Assembly (NCBI GenBank): GCA_043755435.1
Contig: JAYUSZ010000181.1
Span: 1-64,000 of the forward strand
Reading direction: 5' to 3'
From: JANXSF01 sp043755435
GTDB lineage: Bacteria; Acidobacteriota; Terriglobia; Bryobacterales; Bryobacteraceae
DNA length: 64,000 nt
Shown: piece by piece, positions 17,305 through 25,105 of the stretch
Position numbering within the stretch: position 1 is the stretch's first letter
How the letters are laid out: the number at the start of each line of letters is the position of its first letter
Position numbers and translations under genes: made by a program
Notes under the pieces: model-generated
What the model saw: only the letters and a program-made list of their open reading frames with translations
Told to the model about the DNA's origin: nothing
Databases searched by the model: none

Positions 17305-17449
17305 GAACGACTGCTGGAAGCCGACGTTTAGGTGATGGTTAAACCGCCGTCGGTTTTTTAGAATGTCACATCCGTCAATGTAACCTATGAAAAGAACCGC
17401 CTGTTTGTGGACGAGATTGTCAGCGGGCCTCATGATGTCGTAGTAGCCA
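17305..17449 (+). pseudogene. Decayed partial copy of the SRPBCC gene
   Basis: The stretch matches 14191-14338 of the SRPBCC-domain gene in the same orientation. The best block, 17379-17441 against 14274-14336, encodes YEKNRLFVDEIVSGP where the intact gene has YEKNSLFVDEMVSGP; the part before it carries stop codons and indels. It is not an exact duplication (about 15 percent base difference in the best block), so it is an old paralog or a copy long under no selection. It flanks the NACHT gene on the far side from the intact gene. Confidence 0.7.
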
Positions 17450-17462
17450 AGCTTGGCCAGAT

Positions 17463-17663
17463 TCAGAAGTTCGAGAGGTAATAGAGACCGTTCTTCCAAT
17501 CCACCCGGGCAGTGGCCAAGCGGGCAAAGCGGCGCACTATCTCTCCGGTGGAATACCGCTGTTGCGGGATGACAAGCGAGGCACGAACACCCTCATCGTA
17601 GGCTTGCTCTTCCGCCGCAATGTCAGCGTCAATCTCTTTCTTGTTGGAGTGATAAAATGCCAC
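17463..17663 (-). CDS. Hypothetical small ORF, doubtful
   Basis: A 66-residue frame with a GTG start and no convincing ribosome site. The product has a coding-like composition (EIDADIAAEEQAYDEGVRAS; YSTGEIVRRFARLATARVDW) and could be a remnant or a small antitoxin-like protein. I do not recognise it. It lies in the otherwise gene-free stretch 17266-17857, which also holds the decayed SRPBCC copy and a short 10-bp repeat cluster. Confidence 0.2.
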   Translation of the reverse strand: MAFYHSNKKEIDADIAAEEQAYDEGVRASLVIPQQRYSTGEIVRRFARLATARVDWKNGLYYLSNF

Positions 17664-17686
17664 CTTGGAGTTGGCTGTTCGCCTTT

Positions 17687-17716
17687 ATCCGCGTCCATCG
17701 GCGTGCATCCGTGGCC
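17687..17716. repeat. Three imperfect 10-bp units (ATCCGCGTCC type)
   Basis: ATCCGCGTCC, ATCGGCGTGC and ATCCGTGGCC in direct succession. It resembles short intergenic repeats I associate with Acidobacteriota and Planctomycetota genomes, often near the small-protein family that follows; that association is from memory and unverified. Confidence 0.5.
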
Positions 17717-17857
17717 CAAATTCTTAATTCTGATCCCATCGAAACCCCAATCACACATCATCAAAAATCCCCAACCCCCTCACTCCAAACCACTTCCACC
17801 AACACCCAACCCAGCCCGCTTGCCACCCCATGGGAAAATCCAATCAAGGAAAAATCC

Positions 17858-18424
17858 ATGACATCCGCATCCCAAATCGCCGCCAACATCGCTAACTCCC
17901 AGCATTCCACGGGACCCACCACCTTCGAAGGCAAAGCCCGATCCGCCGAAAATGCCCGTAAATTCGGCTTCTACTCAAAGCAAGCCGTCCTGCTAAGCGA
18001 CGAAGACCACTACCACTTCGATTGCATCTGCGAAACCTTCGAATTCGATCTCCAACCCCAAAACACCATCGAACACACGCTAGTCGAATTAATCATCCTC
18101 GCCGCCTGGAATATTCAAAGGTCCAACTACCTTGAAGCCAAACTCGCACGCACCGAAGGTGCCGACCCCTTGCTCTCAACCTCTAAAACCATCGATCGAA
18201 TCCACGCCTTCCGCCACCGCACCGAACGCAGTTTGCTCAAACTACTCAAAGAATTCCAGCGTGTGAAATCCGAAACCCCACCCGCCAAACCAATTTTGCG
18301 AAACGAACCCAATTTCCCCGCTCCCTTGCAGTTCATCCCGGCCAACACCCGCCAAAAGTCGCCACCCTACGTCCGCCCCGATGCGAAAGTAAGCGGCGGT
18401 TGCACGGTGTCTGACTTTGTTTGA
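17858..18424 (+). CDS. Acidobacterial 'STGP..EGKA' family small protein
   Basis: A 188-residue protein of a lineage-expanded family of unknown function, recognised by its N-terminus (SQIAANIANSQHSTGPTTFE, then GKARSAENARKFGF). A helical middle follows (TLVELIILAAWNIQRSNYLEAKL), with a variable tail containing the recurrent RNEPNF motif. The frame is open back to 17657, but ATG 17858 has AAGGA at 17846-17850 with a 7-base spacer and starts exactly where the family begins; the upstream 67 codons cover repeat sequence. These genes occur in many copies in acidobacterial genomes, and the short repeats beside them suggest mobility or a selfish role, though none is demonstrated. Confidence 0.75.
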   Translation: MTSASQIAANIANSQHSTGPTTFEGKARSAENARKFGFYSKQAVLLSDEDHYHFDCICETFEFDLQPQNTIEHTLVELIILAAWNIQRSNYLEAKLARTEGADPLLSTSKTIDRIHAFRHRTERSLLKLLKEFQRVKSETPPAKPILRNEPNFPAPLQFIPANTRQKSPPYVRPDAKVSGGCTVSDFV

Positions 18425-18518
18425 CAAACATTATCGCGTCCAGTAGCTGGTCGCTGAGATCCTCCGGCAACGGCCAACTTTAATTGGCGGCCTTGGCCTG
18501 TTTCAATTTGCCGCTAGT

Positions 18519-18677
18519 CTGATTACCTCAGGATTTAAACGCCTGATCCGCCGAGGAACAGCACAGATGAACTGGAAAGGCCATCTAAGGAATGGCTGGC
18601 AACCTGGAATGGCGAACACCCCATTCGTTTGGAAAGCGTCTGCCGATGTCATCCTCGACAAGGTCCGGACGTTGTAA
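18519..18677 (+). pseudogene. IS630-type transposase C-terminal remnant
   Basis: An open stretch of 52 codons plus stop, without a start, encodes LITSGFKRLIRRGTAQMNW near its beginning and ends NTPFVWKASADVILDKVRTL. The [RI]RRGT and PFVWxAxAxxIL(D/A)KV motifs are those at the C-terminus of IS630/Tc1-like transposases. The catalytic DDE part is missing. The remainder of 18425-18732 holds nothing else I can name. Confidence 0.7.
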
Positions 18678-18732
18678 AGAATTATCTGAGACAGGAGACT
18701 AGATGGCTGAATTTGCGCGGCTGTAAACAAAG

Positions 18733-20283
18733 TTACAGCTTCAATTCCCAACCTTTCTTGAACACCGGCTTGACGAACTTATTGGCTTCCACACTATTGG
18801 TGAAGCGCATGTTTTTTGCGTCCCAATCCAACTTGCCTGGAACATGCAGGGAAATTGCGGCCAATGCCAACCACTCTGCGTAAGGTGCTGTAACGCTGAA
18901 ATCGGAACAGGAAGTTTCACCACCCTTGCAGGCGCGGACCCAATCCAACATGTGCCCAGGTGATCGTGTTAGTAACTGTGGAGGCAGGCGATATTCCTTC
19001 CATCGCGCTTCCGGAAGTAAGTGCACACCCTCGCCGCGCGATGAAGTCGCCATCACACCTTTTGATCCAATGAACACTGCTCCGTTACCGCTCAAAATTC
19101 CAGGCTGCGCTGCGGGACCGCGCGATCCAAACACCTTCACGCCAGGACCACCGGCACCCATCGCCGGCATCGCGCCACCCGTTGGCGGTGGACCACCTTT
19201 GCGATTTGCGCCACCAGCACCACCGGCGCCGCCTCTTCTGCCACCCTCACTTTGGCCTCGTCCCTTGTCTCCCAAATTATTCACCGGCGGCAGAATGGCT
19301 TCGTTTTCCATGCCTGGAATGCGGTAAGCCAACGGATCGTCGGAACGCGGCCCGTCGTGATAATAGACTTTGACTGGTGGCATACCGCCACGTGCTGGAA
19401 AATCAAGCCGCACTACAGCCTGCGTTGGATAGGTAACGGAACTGGCGCCTTCCACGCGAATGCATTCAATGCTGGTAGGCGCACCCAATTGCAGAGCAAC
19501 ATGTACCGGACCTGCGGTATGAGTTGCCCAATTGCCGATTTGCCCGGTTCCGAATTCCAGGAATCCGCGCCAATTGTAAGGCACGTAATAGGAACTAAAC
19601 GGACGTTGCGACGCGCCGCCCAACCACAGGTTCCAATCAATGGTGCTGGGCACAGATTCCGATGGAGGCAAGTCTTTGAGCGCGGTGGGATGAGTTCCCG
19701 GAGTTACTGAAATGTGCGCTTCGGTGACGTCACCAATTTCGCCAGACCACACAATTTCCGCTGCCACGCGATTGGCTTCGTGCGAAAATCCTTGATTGCC
19801 CATCTGCGTGGCCACTTTGTATTTGGCCGCTGCGTCCATTAGCAAACGCGCTTCCCATGGTGTGCGGGTAAGTGGCTTTTCACAGTAAACGTGCTTTCCG
19901 CGTTGCATGCAGGCGAGCGCGACGGTAGCGTGCATGAAGTCTGGAATGCCGATTGTGACGGCATCAATATTCTTGCCTTCCTTATCCAGCATCACCCGGA
20001 AGTCTTTATACTTTGGGACCTTAGAATATTTTTGAAAATTCGCTGCCGCACGGGCTTCATCCACATCGCACATTGCGACAATATTTTCAGTTCTTGCGGC
20101 ATCGTTTAGATCAACGCCGCCCTGACCGCCGCAACCAACTGCGGCCACATTCAATTTGTCGTAAAAGGGTTTGTACCCCAGCGCTCGTAGAGAAGGAACC
20201 GAGCCAAACCCCGCAGCGGGAACGGGGCCAGCGAGCAATGCCCCGAAAAAGAAGTGACGTCGCGAGACGTTGTTGTCAGACAT
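18733..20283 (-). CDS. Secreted Gfo/Idh/MocA family oxidoreductase with Gly-rich insert
   Basis: A 516-residue NAD(P)-dependent oxidoreductase with a Tat leader (VSRRHFFFGALLAG), nucleotide motif VAAVGCGGQGG and the signature YCEKPLTR near residue 135. The substrate domain is interrupted around residues 340-395 by a low-complexity Gly/Pro/Arg-rich insert (GGRRGGAGGAGG; GGPPPTGGAM), probably a surface loop. It is longer than the usual 350-450 residues because of this insert and resembles planctomycete-type members. Stand-alone on the minus strand, 28 bases downstream of the quinoprotein gene, so possibly the second gene of an operon with it. Substrate unknown. Confidence 0.9.
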   Translation of the reverse strand: MSDNNVSRRHFFFGALLAGPVPAAGFGSVPSLRALGYKPFYDKLNVAAVGCGGQGGVDLNDAARTENIVAMCDVDEARAAANFQKYSKVPKYKDFRVMLDKEGKNIDAVTIGIPDFMHATVALACMQRGKHVYCEKPLTRTPWEARLLMDAAAKYKVATQMGNQGFSHEANRVAAEIVWSGEIGDVTEAHISVTPGTHPTALKDLPPSESVPSTIDWNLWLGGASQRPFSSYYVPYNWRGFLEFGTGQIGNWATHTAGPVHVALQLGAPTSIECIRVEGASSVTYPTQAVVRLDFPARGGMPPVKVYYHDGPRSDDPLAYRIPGMENEAILPPVNNLGDKGRGQSEGGRRGGAGGAGGANRKGGPPPTGGAMPAMGAGGPGVKVFGSRGPAAQPGILSGNGAVFIGSKGVMATSSRGEGVHLLPEARWKEYRLPPQLLTRSPGHMLDWVRACKGGETSCSDFSVTAPYAEWLALAAISLHVPGKLDWDAKNMRFTNSVEANKFVKPVFKKGWELKL

Positions 20284-20311
20284 GCCTTACATTATATAGT
20301 CCGGTAAGGAA

Positions 20312-22609
20312 CTAGGGCAGGGAAAATGTCAACAGAGTGGAATCGTTTGCAATCGCGATGAACTGCTTACCATCCACGGAATAGGACATCGGAGAACTGC
20401 GCATCGAAGCGCCAGTCTGGTAGTGCCACAAAATCTTGCCGGAAATGGCATCGAGAGCAATGAAATTTCCCTCTTTCGATGCTGCAAATACTGCGCCTCC
20501 AGCCGTTGCCAGCACTCCCGCAGCATGGGAACCGATTTGGATTGGAGTGCTCCACTTCACGTCGCCGGTGGCCGGATCGAGGGCACGGATAAAGCCTTGC
20601 TCTCCTTGCTTTTCATCTTCCCGCTGGCCGCCGCCTGTATACGGTTGGCCTGGCTCGGGCCTCTTGATTACGCTTGTGTAAGTGGCACAAGTCTCTCGCA
20701 CAGCAACATAGAAGAGCCCGGTTTTCTCGCTATAAGATGGCGCGGCGAAGTTAGCGGCACCCAATGCATCGGGGCAAACATAGTTCCCTTCAGGTGTGGG
20801 GTCGGTTCCTGGGATAACAATTGGATGGCCGCGAGCATCCAAACCCTTCGCCCAGGTTTGCTTTGCAAAGGCCTTGCCAGTAACAAACTCGCCTGTGATT
20901 CGGTCAATCGCATAATAGAACGCATTGCGATTGGCCATGATCAGCAACTTACGCATTTGTCCCTTCACCATTGCGTCAATTAACACCGGCGTTTCATTGG
21001 CATCCCAATCATGCACGTCGTGAGGAGTGTATTGGAAATACCATTTCAGCCGTCCGGTAGTAGGGTCAAGTGCCAACACGCTGCAGCTGTATAAGTTATC
21101 GCCAGCGCGCACAGTGCCTTCATAATCTGGGCCGGGGTTTCCTGTGGTCCAAAACAGTGTGTCGGTAGCGGCATCATAAGTTCCAGTCATCCAAGTTGGC
21201 GCGCCGCCATATTTTGCGGAATCTCCAGCCCAGCTTGCTCGATTCGGATCTCCAGGTTGTGCCACGGAGTGTGTGCGCCACAGCTTCTTGCCAGTAGTTG
21301 CGTCAAAGCCGTCCACCCAACCACTTAGTGCGCACTCGCCGGAAGTAACTCCTACAAAGACCTTGTTATTCACAACTAACGGAGCATGTGTAATGGAAAA
21401 GCCCTTGCGATAGTCTTCCACTTCAACATCCCAAATAACTGCGCCCGTTTTGGCATCAAGAGCAACCAGGTGGGCATCGAGAGTTGCAAGGTAAACGCGA
21501 TCACCAAGAATTCCGACGCCACGATTCGTCATCACTGTGCAGTAATTGTGAACCTCCGGCAGGCGGCGTTTGTAGTCCCAAATCTTGCGGCCGTTGCGTG
21601 CATCAAGGGCAGCCATGTTGCTGCCAGGACCAGTGACGAACATTACTCCATCGGCGACAATGGGAACGGTTTCAATATTCGATGCACCGAACTGGTGCGA
21701 CCAGGCACTTTGCAGGGAAGCCACATTGGATGGAGTAACTTGTGCTAGCCGGGAATAGTGGCGACCGTTAAGGTCCCCCCAATAAGTGAGCCAGTTATGA
21801 GGTTCGCTTGCCGCTTGCTTGATACGAGTGCTGGTAATGTTGAAATCGGCAGAGGGGGTCCATGGCATGGGTTCAGCCTTGCCGGTTTTTAGGAAGGCCA
21901 GAAGATCGGAAGTGACTGCGGCATCGAGGGTCATTTTGGGCATCAGCGATTGATGGGTTTGCTTCACTTCAGTAAGGGCAGACTTACTCAGCAACTGCAG
22001 CCGACCTGTTGTATCCATCATCTGTAAAGAGAAAGTGTCTTCGTTCTTTGCAACTCCAGTAAGCTTCCGGCCGTCTTTGAAAGTAACTTCAACGGTGCGA
22101 TAGCCGCTGCGCAGCGCAGCACTCGGATCTTCAATCGACTTGCGTAACTCGGCTACTTTACGTTCCGTGCCAGCATTGGTCAAATCGGGTCCCAGCCGTC
22201 CGCCGCGACCTTGAAACATATGGCAGTTTCCACACTTTGCTGAACCGAAAAATAGCGCTGCACCTGTTTCAGCATTCCCCGTTACCGCCTCATCCGGTTT
22301 ACTGCTTTCAAGTGATCGCAGATAAGCCACAATGGCCTTTGTATCGTCATCAGGCATTGCGAAAGCAGGCATCTGCGTACCTGCAATCCCCTTGGCGATG
22401 TTGCGCGCAATGGCCTCATCACTGCCGCCGAATTTCCAATCACCACGCGTCAAATTTGGAGCGCGGCCGCCTTGAGCTTTGGCACCATGGCATGCTGTGC
22501 AGGATTTATCGAACAACCCTGCGCCTTTCTGAACGGCGGTTTCGTGAGGAGACTGAGCCAGCAGAGCAGTGGAAACAATCAGAAGGAATTGAGCAGGACG
22601 AGCACGCAT
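20312..22609 (-). CDS. Diheme cytochrome c - PQQ-dependent alcohol dehydrogenase fusion
   Basis: A 765-residue periplasmic protein. The signal peptide (1-19) is followed by two class I heme c domains: CTACH at 37-41 with Met80 as probable axial ligand, and CGNCH at 126-130. A linker of about 120 residues leads to an eight-bladed quinoprotein propeller (about 265-765). The propeller holds the active-site motif TPHDVHDWD, catalytic Asp534 and a second Asp at 536, two residues on. An Asp at that position marks lanthanide-using enzymes of the XoxF type, while calcium enzymes have a small residue there. The vicinal Cys-Cys pair of methanol dehydrogenases is not seen. The order cytochrome-first is the reverse of the usual quinohemoprotein fusion. 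It likely oxidises an alcohol and passes electrons to its own hemes. Confidence 0.88.
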   Translation of the reverse strand: MRARPAQFLLIVSTALLAQSPHETAVQKGAGLFDKSCTACHGAKAQGGRAPNLTRGDWKFGGSDEAIARNIAKGIAGTQMPAFAMPDDDTKAIVAYLRSLESSKPDEAVTGNAETGAALFFGSAKCGNCHMFQGRGGRLGPDLTNAGTERKVAELRKSIEDPSAALRSGYRTVEVTFKDGRKLTGVAKNEDTFSLQMMDTTGRLQLLSKSALTEVKQTHQSLMPKMTLDAAVTSDLLAFLKTGKAEPMPWTPSADFNITSTRIKQAASEPHNWLTYWGDLNGRHYSRLAQVTPSNVASLQSAWSHQFGASNIETVPIVADGVMFVTGPGSNMAALDARNGRKIWDYKRRLPEVHNYCTVMTNRGVGILGDRVYLATLDAHLVALDAKTGAVIWDVEVEDYRKGFSITHAPLVVNNKVFVGVTSGECALSGWVDGFDATTGKKLWRTHSVAQPGDPNRASWAGDSAKYGGAPTWMTGTYDAATDTLFWTTGNPGPDYEGTVRAGDNLYSCSVLALDPTTGRLKWYFQYTPHDVHDWDANETPVLIDAMVKGQMRKLLIMANRNAFYYAIDRITGEFVTGKAFAKQTWAKGLDARGHPIVIPGTDPTPEGNYVCPDALGAANFAAPSYSEKTGLFYVAVRETCATYTSVIKRPEPGQPYTGGGQREDEKQGEQGFIRALDPATGDVKWSTPIQIGSHAAGVLATAGGAVFAASKEGNFIALDAISGKILWHYQTGASMRSSPMSYSVDGKQFIAIANDSTLLTFSLP

Positions 22610-22638
22610 GAAGTGAATTCTATCGCAACAACCATCTG

Positions 22639-23286
22639 CTAAGGTAACTCTTTCTCAATCCTGTTCAAAAGCCGTTCGACGAACCGAACGCCCTTATCTC
22701 CGGTGCGTTGCACGTGATACATCAGCCCGACTTGCTTGTAAAGCGACATTGCCTCGTGAAGATCGGCCATCACATCGTCGATAGGTCGAAAACGAACGGG
22801 CGAGCAACCCAGAACCATGTCCACTGAAATATCCAATCGCTGAAGTGATGTTCTGGGTCGGTACCTTCGATTGCCGGAAAAACACTGAAACCCCAACTCC
22901 TCCAAGAGTTGATGAGCAACTCCCGATGTCTTGTTCCATGGCGGCACATATCCCACGATAGGTTCCCCAATGGCCTGTTGTAGAATCTGTTTCCCATGCT
23001 CCAATTCTTTGCTTATCAGACTTCGCTCTAAGTGACCTGGAAATTCATCGGAGTAGCCTGACGGCCGCGCGCGATTGATATGCGCATAGCCGTGCTGAAA
23101 TACTGCAATGCCGGGGCGCTCACGAAACATGCGTGAAGTTGCCGCTTCAAGGTGTTGTGGGATCACTGCCGCGATGGTTGGCAATTGCCGTTCCCGCAGC
23201 GTCCGCAACACGCCATGGACTGCGACATCATCTGGACCCACGTCATCCAAACGATGGAACAAAGTCGATTGCAACAAATGTTTCAT
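22639..23286 (-). CDS. Polysaccharide-deacetylase-like protein
   Basis: A 215-residue protein of the divergent polysaccharide deacetylase family: FHRLDDVGPDD with the catalytic/metal Asp pair, TIAAVIPQHL, VFQHGYAHINR with His ligands, and YVPPWNKTS. The family (NodB-like barrel) removes N- or O-acetyl groups from sugars. ATG 23286 overlaps the upstream glycosyltransferase stop in an ATGA, which fixes the start; the frame is open a further 8 codons upstream. It is the last gene of the LodA-type operon, so it may trim the glycan made by the neighbouring transferases. There is no signal peptide, so it is probably cytoplasmic. Confidence 0.8.
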   Translation of the reverse strand: MKHLLQSTLFHRLDDVGPDDVAVHGVLRTLRERQLPTIAAVIPQHLEAATSRMFRERPGIAVFQHGYAHINRARPSGYSDEFPGHLERSLISKELEHGKQILQQAIGEPIVGYVPPWNKTSGVAHQLLEELGFQCFSGNRRYRPRTSLQRLDISVDMVLGCSPVRFRPIDDVMADLHEAMSLYKQVGLMYHVQRTGDKGVRFVERLLNRIEKELP

Positions 23287-24032
23287 CGCCGAAAAGCTCC
23301 CCCGCCACACTTGCCCATCAACCCTTCAGGACGTGAAACGCTGCGATAGTGAAATACAAAACTGGAAGGCACAAAGCCAGTGACCATCCCTGCCTTCTTC
23401 CATCGCTTTTGCAATTCAGTCTCATTGCCAACTAGCCGAAATCCAGGATCAAAAACGCAATGCCGGGAAAACGCACCCTGCCTCCATCGCTCTGTTTTAG
23501 CCATCATAAAAAAGCCGTTTATGGGTGCAGAAACCGCATCAGGTGCAGCTTTACGCAGCGCTCGTGCAATGGAATCGATCTGCTTTGGGGAATCAGTCAC
23601 CGCCTCAGTATTAGACAAGTAGCATTGCACATCCTGGCCCGGGGCATCCCCCGGGGCGTTTGTTACTGGGCCCACTAAGTCGAATCCATTTTCCAAAGCA
23701 TTAGCCAATGGTTCAAACCAATGCGGGGAAAATTGCACGTCGCTATTGGTGCAAACTGAATACTCCGCGCCGATCGATACAGCCTCGCGAAGCCCCGCAT
23801 TCCAGGAACGCGTCAAGCCACCTCTTCTGGAAAATCGCAGCTTGTGGCAATCCGGCTCAGGCCAAGTTTTCCAATCAACCGCATCCCATTCGGGACTTGC
23901 ATCATCCACCAACAGGTACTGTAGCGTGGCTCCTCGCACGGGGCAGCGCAACAGAGATTGCACTGCCCGGCGAGCATATTCAAAATGATTGAACGTGGGA
24001 ATGATGACGCATACGGTTGGTGGCATACTCAT
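23283..24032 (-). CDS. Glycosyltransferase family 2 protein
   Basis: A 249-residue GT-A fold transferase. The N-terminal strand is VCVIIPTFNHFEYARRAVQS, then LLVDDASPEWD and CTNSDVQF with the DxD-like nucleotide-sugar site. The acceptor domain includes GFFMMAKTERW and FDPGFRLVGNETELQKRWKK. The start ATG 24032 overlaps the LodB-like stop in an ATGA. It resembles GT2 enzymes that act on single acceptors and not processive synthases (no membrane helices). Position within the oxidase operon suggests a modified peptide or cofactor-linked product; the sugar is unknown. Confidence 0.87.
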   Translation of the reverse strand: MSMPPTVCVIIPTFNHFEYARRAVQSLLRCPVRGATLQYLLVDDASPEWDAVDWKTWPEPDCHKLRFSRRGGLTRSWNAGLREAVSIGAEYSVCTNSDVQFSPHWFEPLANALENGFDLVGPVTNAPGDAPGQDVQCYLSNTEAVTDSPKQIDSIARALRKAAPDAVSAPINGFFMMAKTERWRQGAFSRHCVFDPGFRLVGNETELQKRWKKAGMVTGFVPSSFVFHYRSVSRPEGLMGKCGGGAFRR

Positions 24033-25105
24033 CCAGCCTTTTGTCGCGCTTGCCAATAGGGTGCGCTGGGCCATCGTGTTTCAAGCTGATATTGTTCCAA
24101 GCAGCCTGCCAGGTAAGCATCATACGATCGTTGCATCACATGGATGTAGGCTAGCTGCGCCTCCCTGTTTCCACTCAACATTTCGGCGGCCGCATGGGCT
24201 GCATAATATCCAGAGCCCATGGCCGCGCCGATGCCGTAGGACGACACCGGATCGTGAGCTGCGGCCGCGTCACCAACGGCTATCCATGCATCCCCAGCAA
24301 TGGATTCCAATTGTTCGCTTCCTGCAGGCCAGACGCGCAATGGCCCATTCAAGCTTCCGCCATAAGCTTCCACTCTGGCAAGACTATGCGGTGCGGCGCG
24401 CATCAAGGTTAACCAACCTTCCTCTGTGCGTCCCTGCGTATACTCCGGCAAATCTGAATCAGTTAGGAAAATTACCGATAGTTTTCCGTCGCGAAGCAAT
24501 CCCGAATACCACCAGCCAGCAGGTACGGTTTCAACCAATGTGAAGGTGTCTTCCATGCTGCCATTTCGAAAGTCGCCGGCAATTGCCAACTGCTTGTCGT
24601 GACGTGCCCGGACAATGCCCATGCCACGAGCAATGGAAGCTCGTCGACCAGTAGCATCAATCACAAATTGAGCGGTGATCTGTTTGCCATCGACAATCAG
24701 CGACCACTGCTGATCCTCCCACCGGCAACTGGTAACCGCCGTGCCGAAGTTCCACTGCGCACCACATTCCACAGCGGAACAAGCAAGCATCGCAGCAAAC
24801 GCGCGCCGGTCCAATCGCCATCCCGAACCGTTCTTGCGTAGGATCGCATCGAAATCATGAACTTCGTCAGATCCCCAAGCAGCGCGATTTCCATGCACGC
24901 GGGCATGTGGGCCTGCATTCAATTTTGCTTCCAGATTCAGCTTCCTGATGAGTGGAGCAAAATCCGCAGGCAGACAATCACCGACGTGGGATGGAGCTTC
25001 CGGCTCCCGTTCAAAAACAGCTACAGAAACGCCGCGGCTGGCAAGCACCATCGCCGCAACAGCACCAGCTGGACCACCGCCTGCGATGGCAACTTCCAGC
25101 TTCAT
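24029..25105 (-). CDS. LodB/GoxB-like FAD-dependent maturation protein
   Basis: A 358-residue flavoprotein of the tryptophan-halogenase/geranylgeranyl-reductase class: AIAGGGPAGAVAAMVLASRG binds FAD, FEREPEAP follows, and GDAAAAHDPVSSYGIGAAMG is the second FAD motif. The halogenase Lys/WxWxI motifs are not seen. Its length and position directly after a LodA-like oxidase match LodB and GoxB, flavoproteins needed to form the Cys-tryptophyl quinone in their partner. The start overlaps the oxidase stop as ATGA, so the two are made together. Role in cofactor formation is inferred from this pairing. Confidence 0.85.
   Translation of the reverse strand: MKLEVAIAGGGPAGAVAAMVLASRGVSVAVFEREPEAPSHVGDCLPADFAPLIRKLNLEAKLNAGPHARVHGNRAAWGSDEVHDFDAILRKNGSGWRLDRRAFAAMLACSAVECGAQWNFGTAVTSCRWEDQQWSLIVDGKQITAQFVIDATGRRASIARGMGIVRARHDKQLAIAGDFRNGSMEDTFTLVETVPAGWWYSGLLRDGKLSVIFLTDSDLPEYTQGRTEEGWLTLMRAAPHSLARVEAYGGSLNGPLRVWPAGSEQLESIAGDAWIAVGDAAAAHDPVSSYGIGAAMGSGYYAAHAAAEMLSGNREAQLAYIHVMQRSYDAYLAGCLEQYQLETRWPSAPYWQARQKAG

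Noticed and set aside
17657..17857. N-terminal extension of the STGP-family protein
   Set aside because: Covers the short repeat cluster and low-complexity Pro/Thr sequence; ATG 17858 has a good ribosome site and the family start.
23108..23383. Three overlapping plus-strand ORFs
   Set aside because: Complement of the deacetylase-like and glycosyltransferase genes, whose motifs and ATGA overlap are clear.
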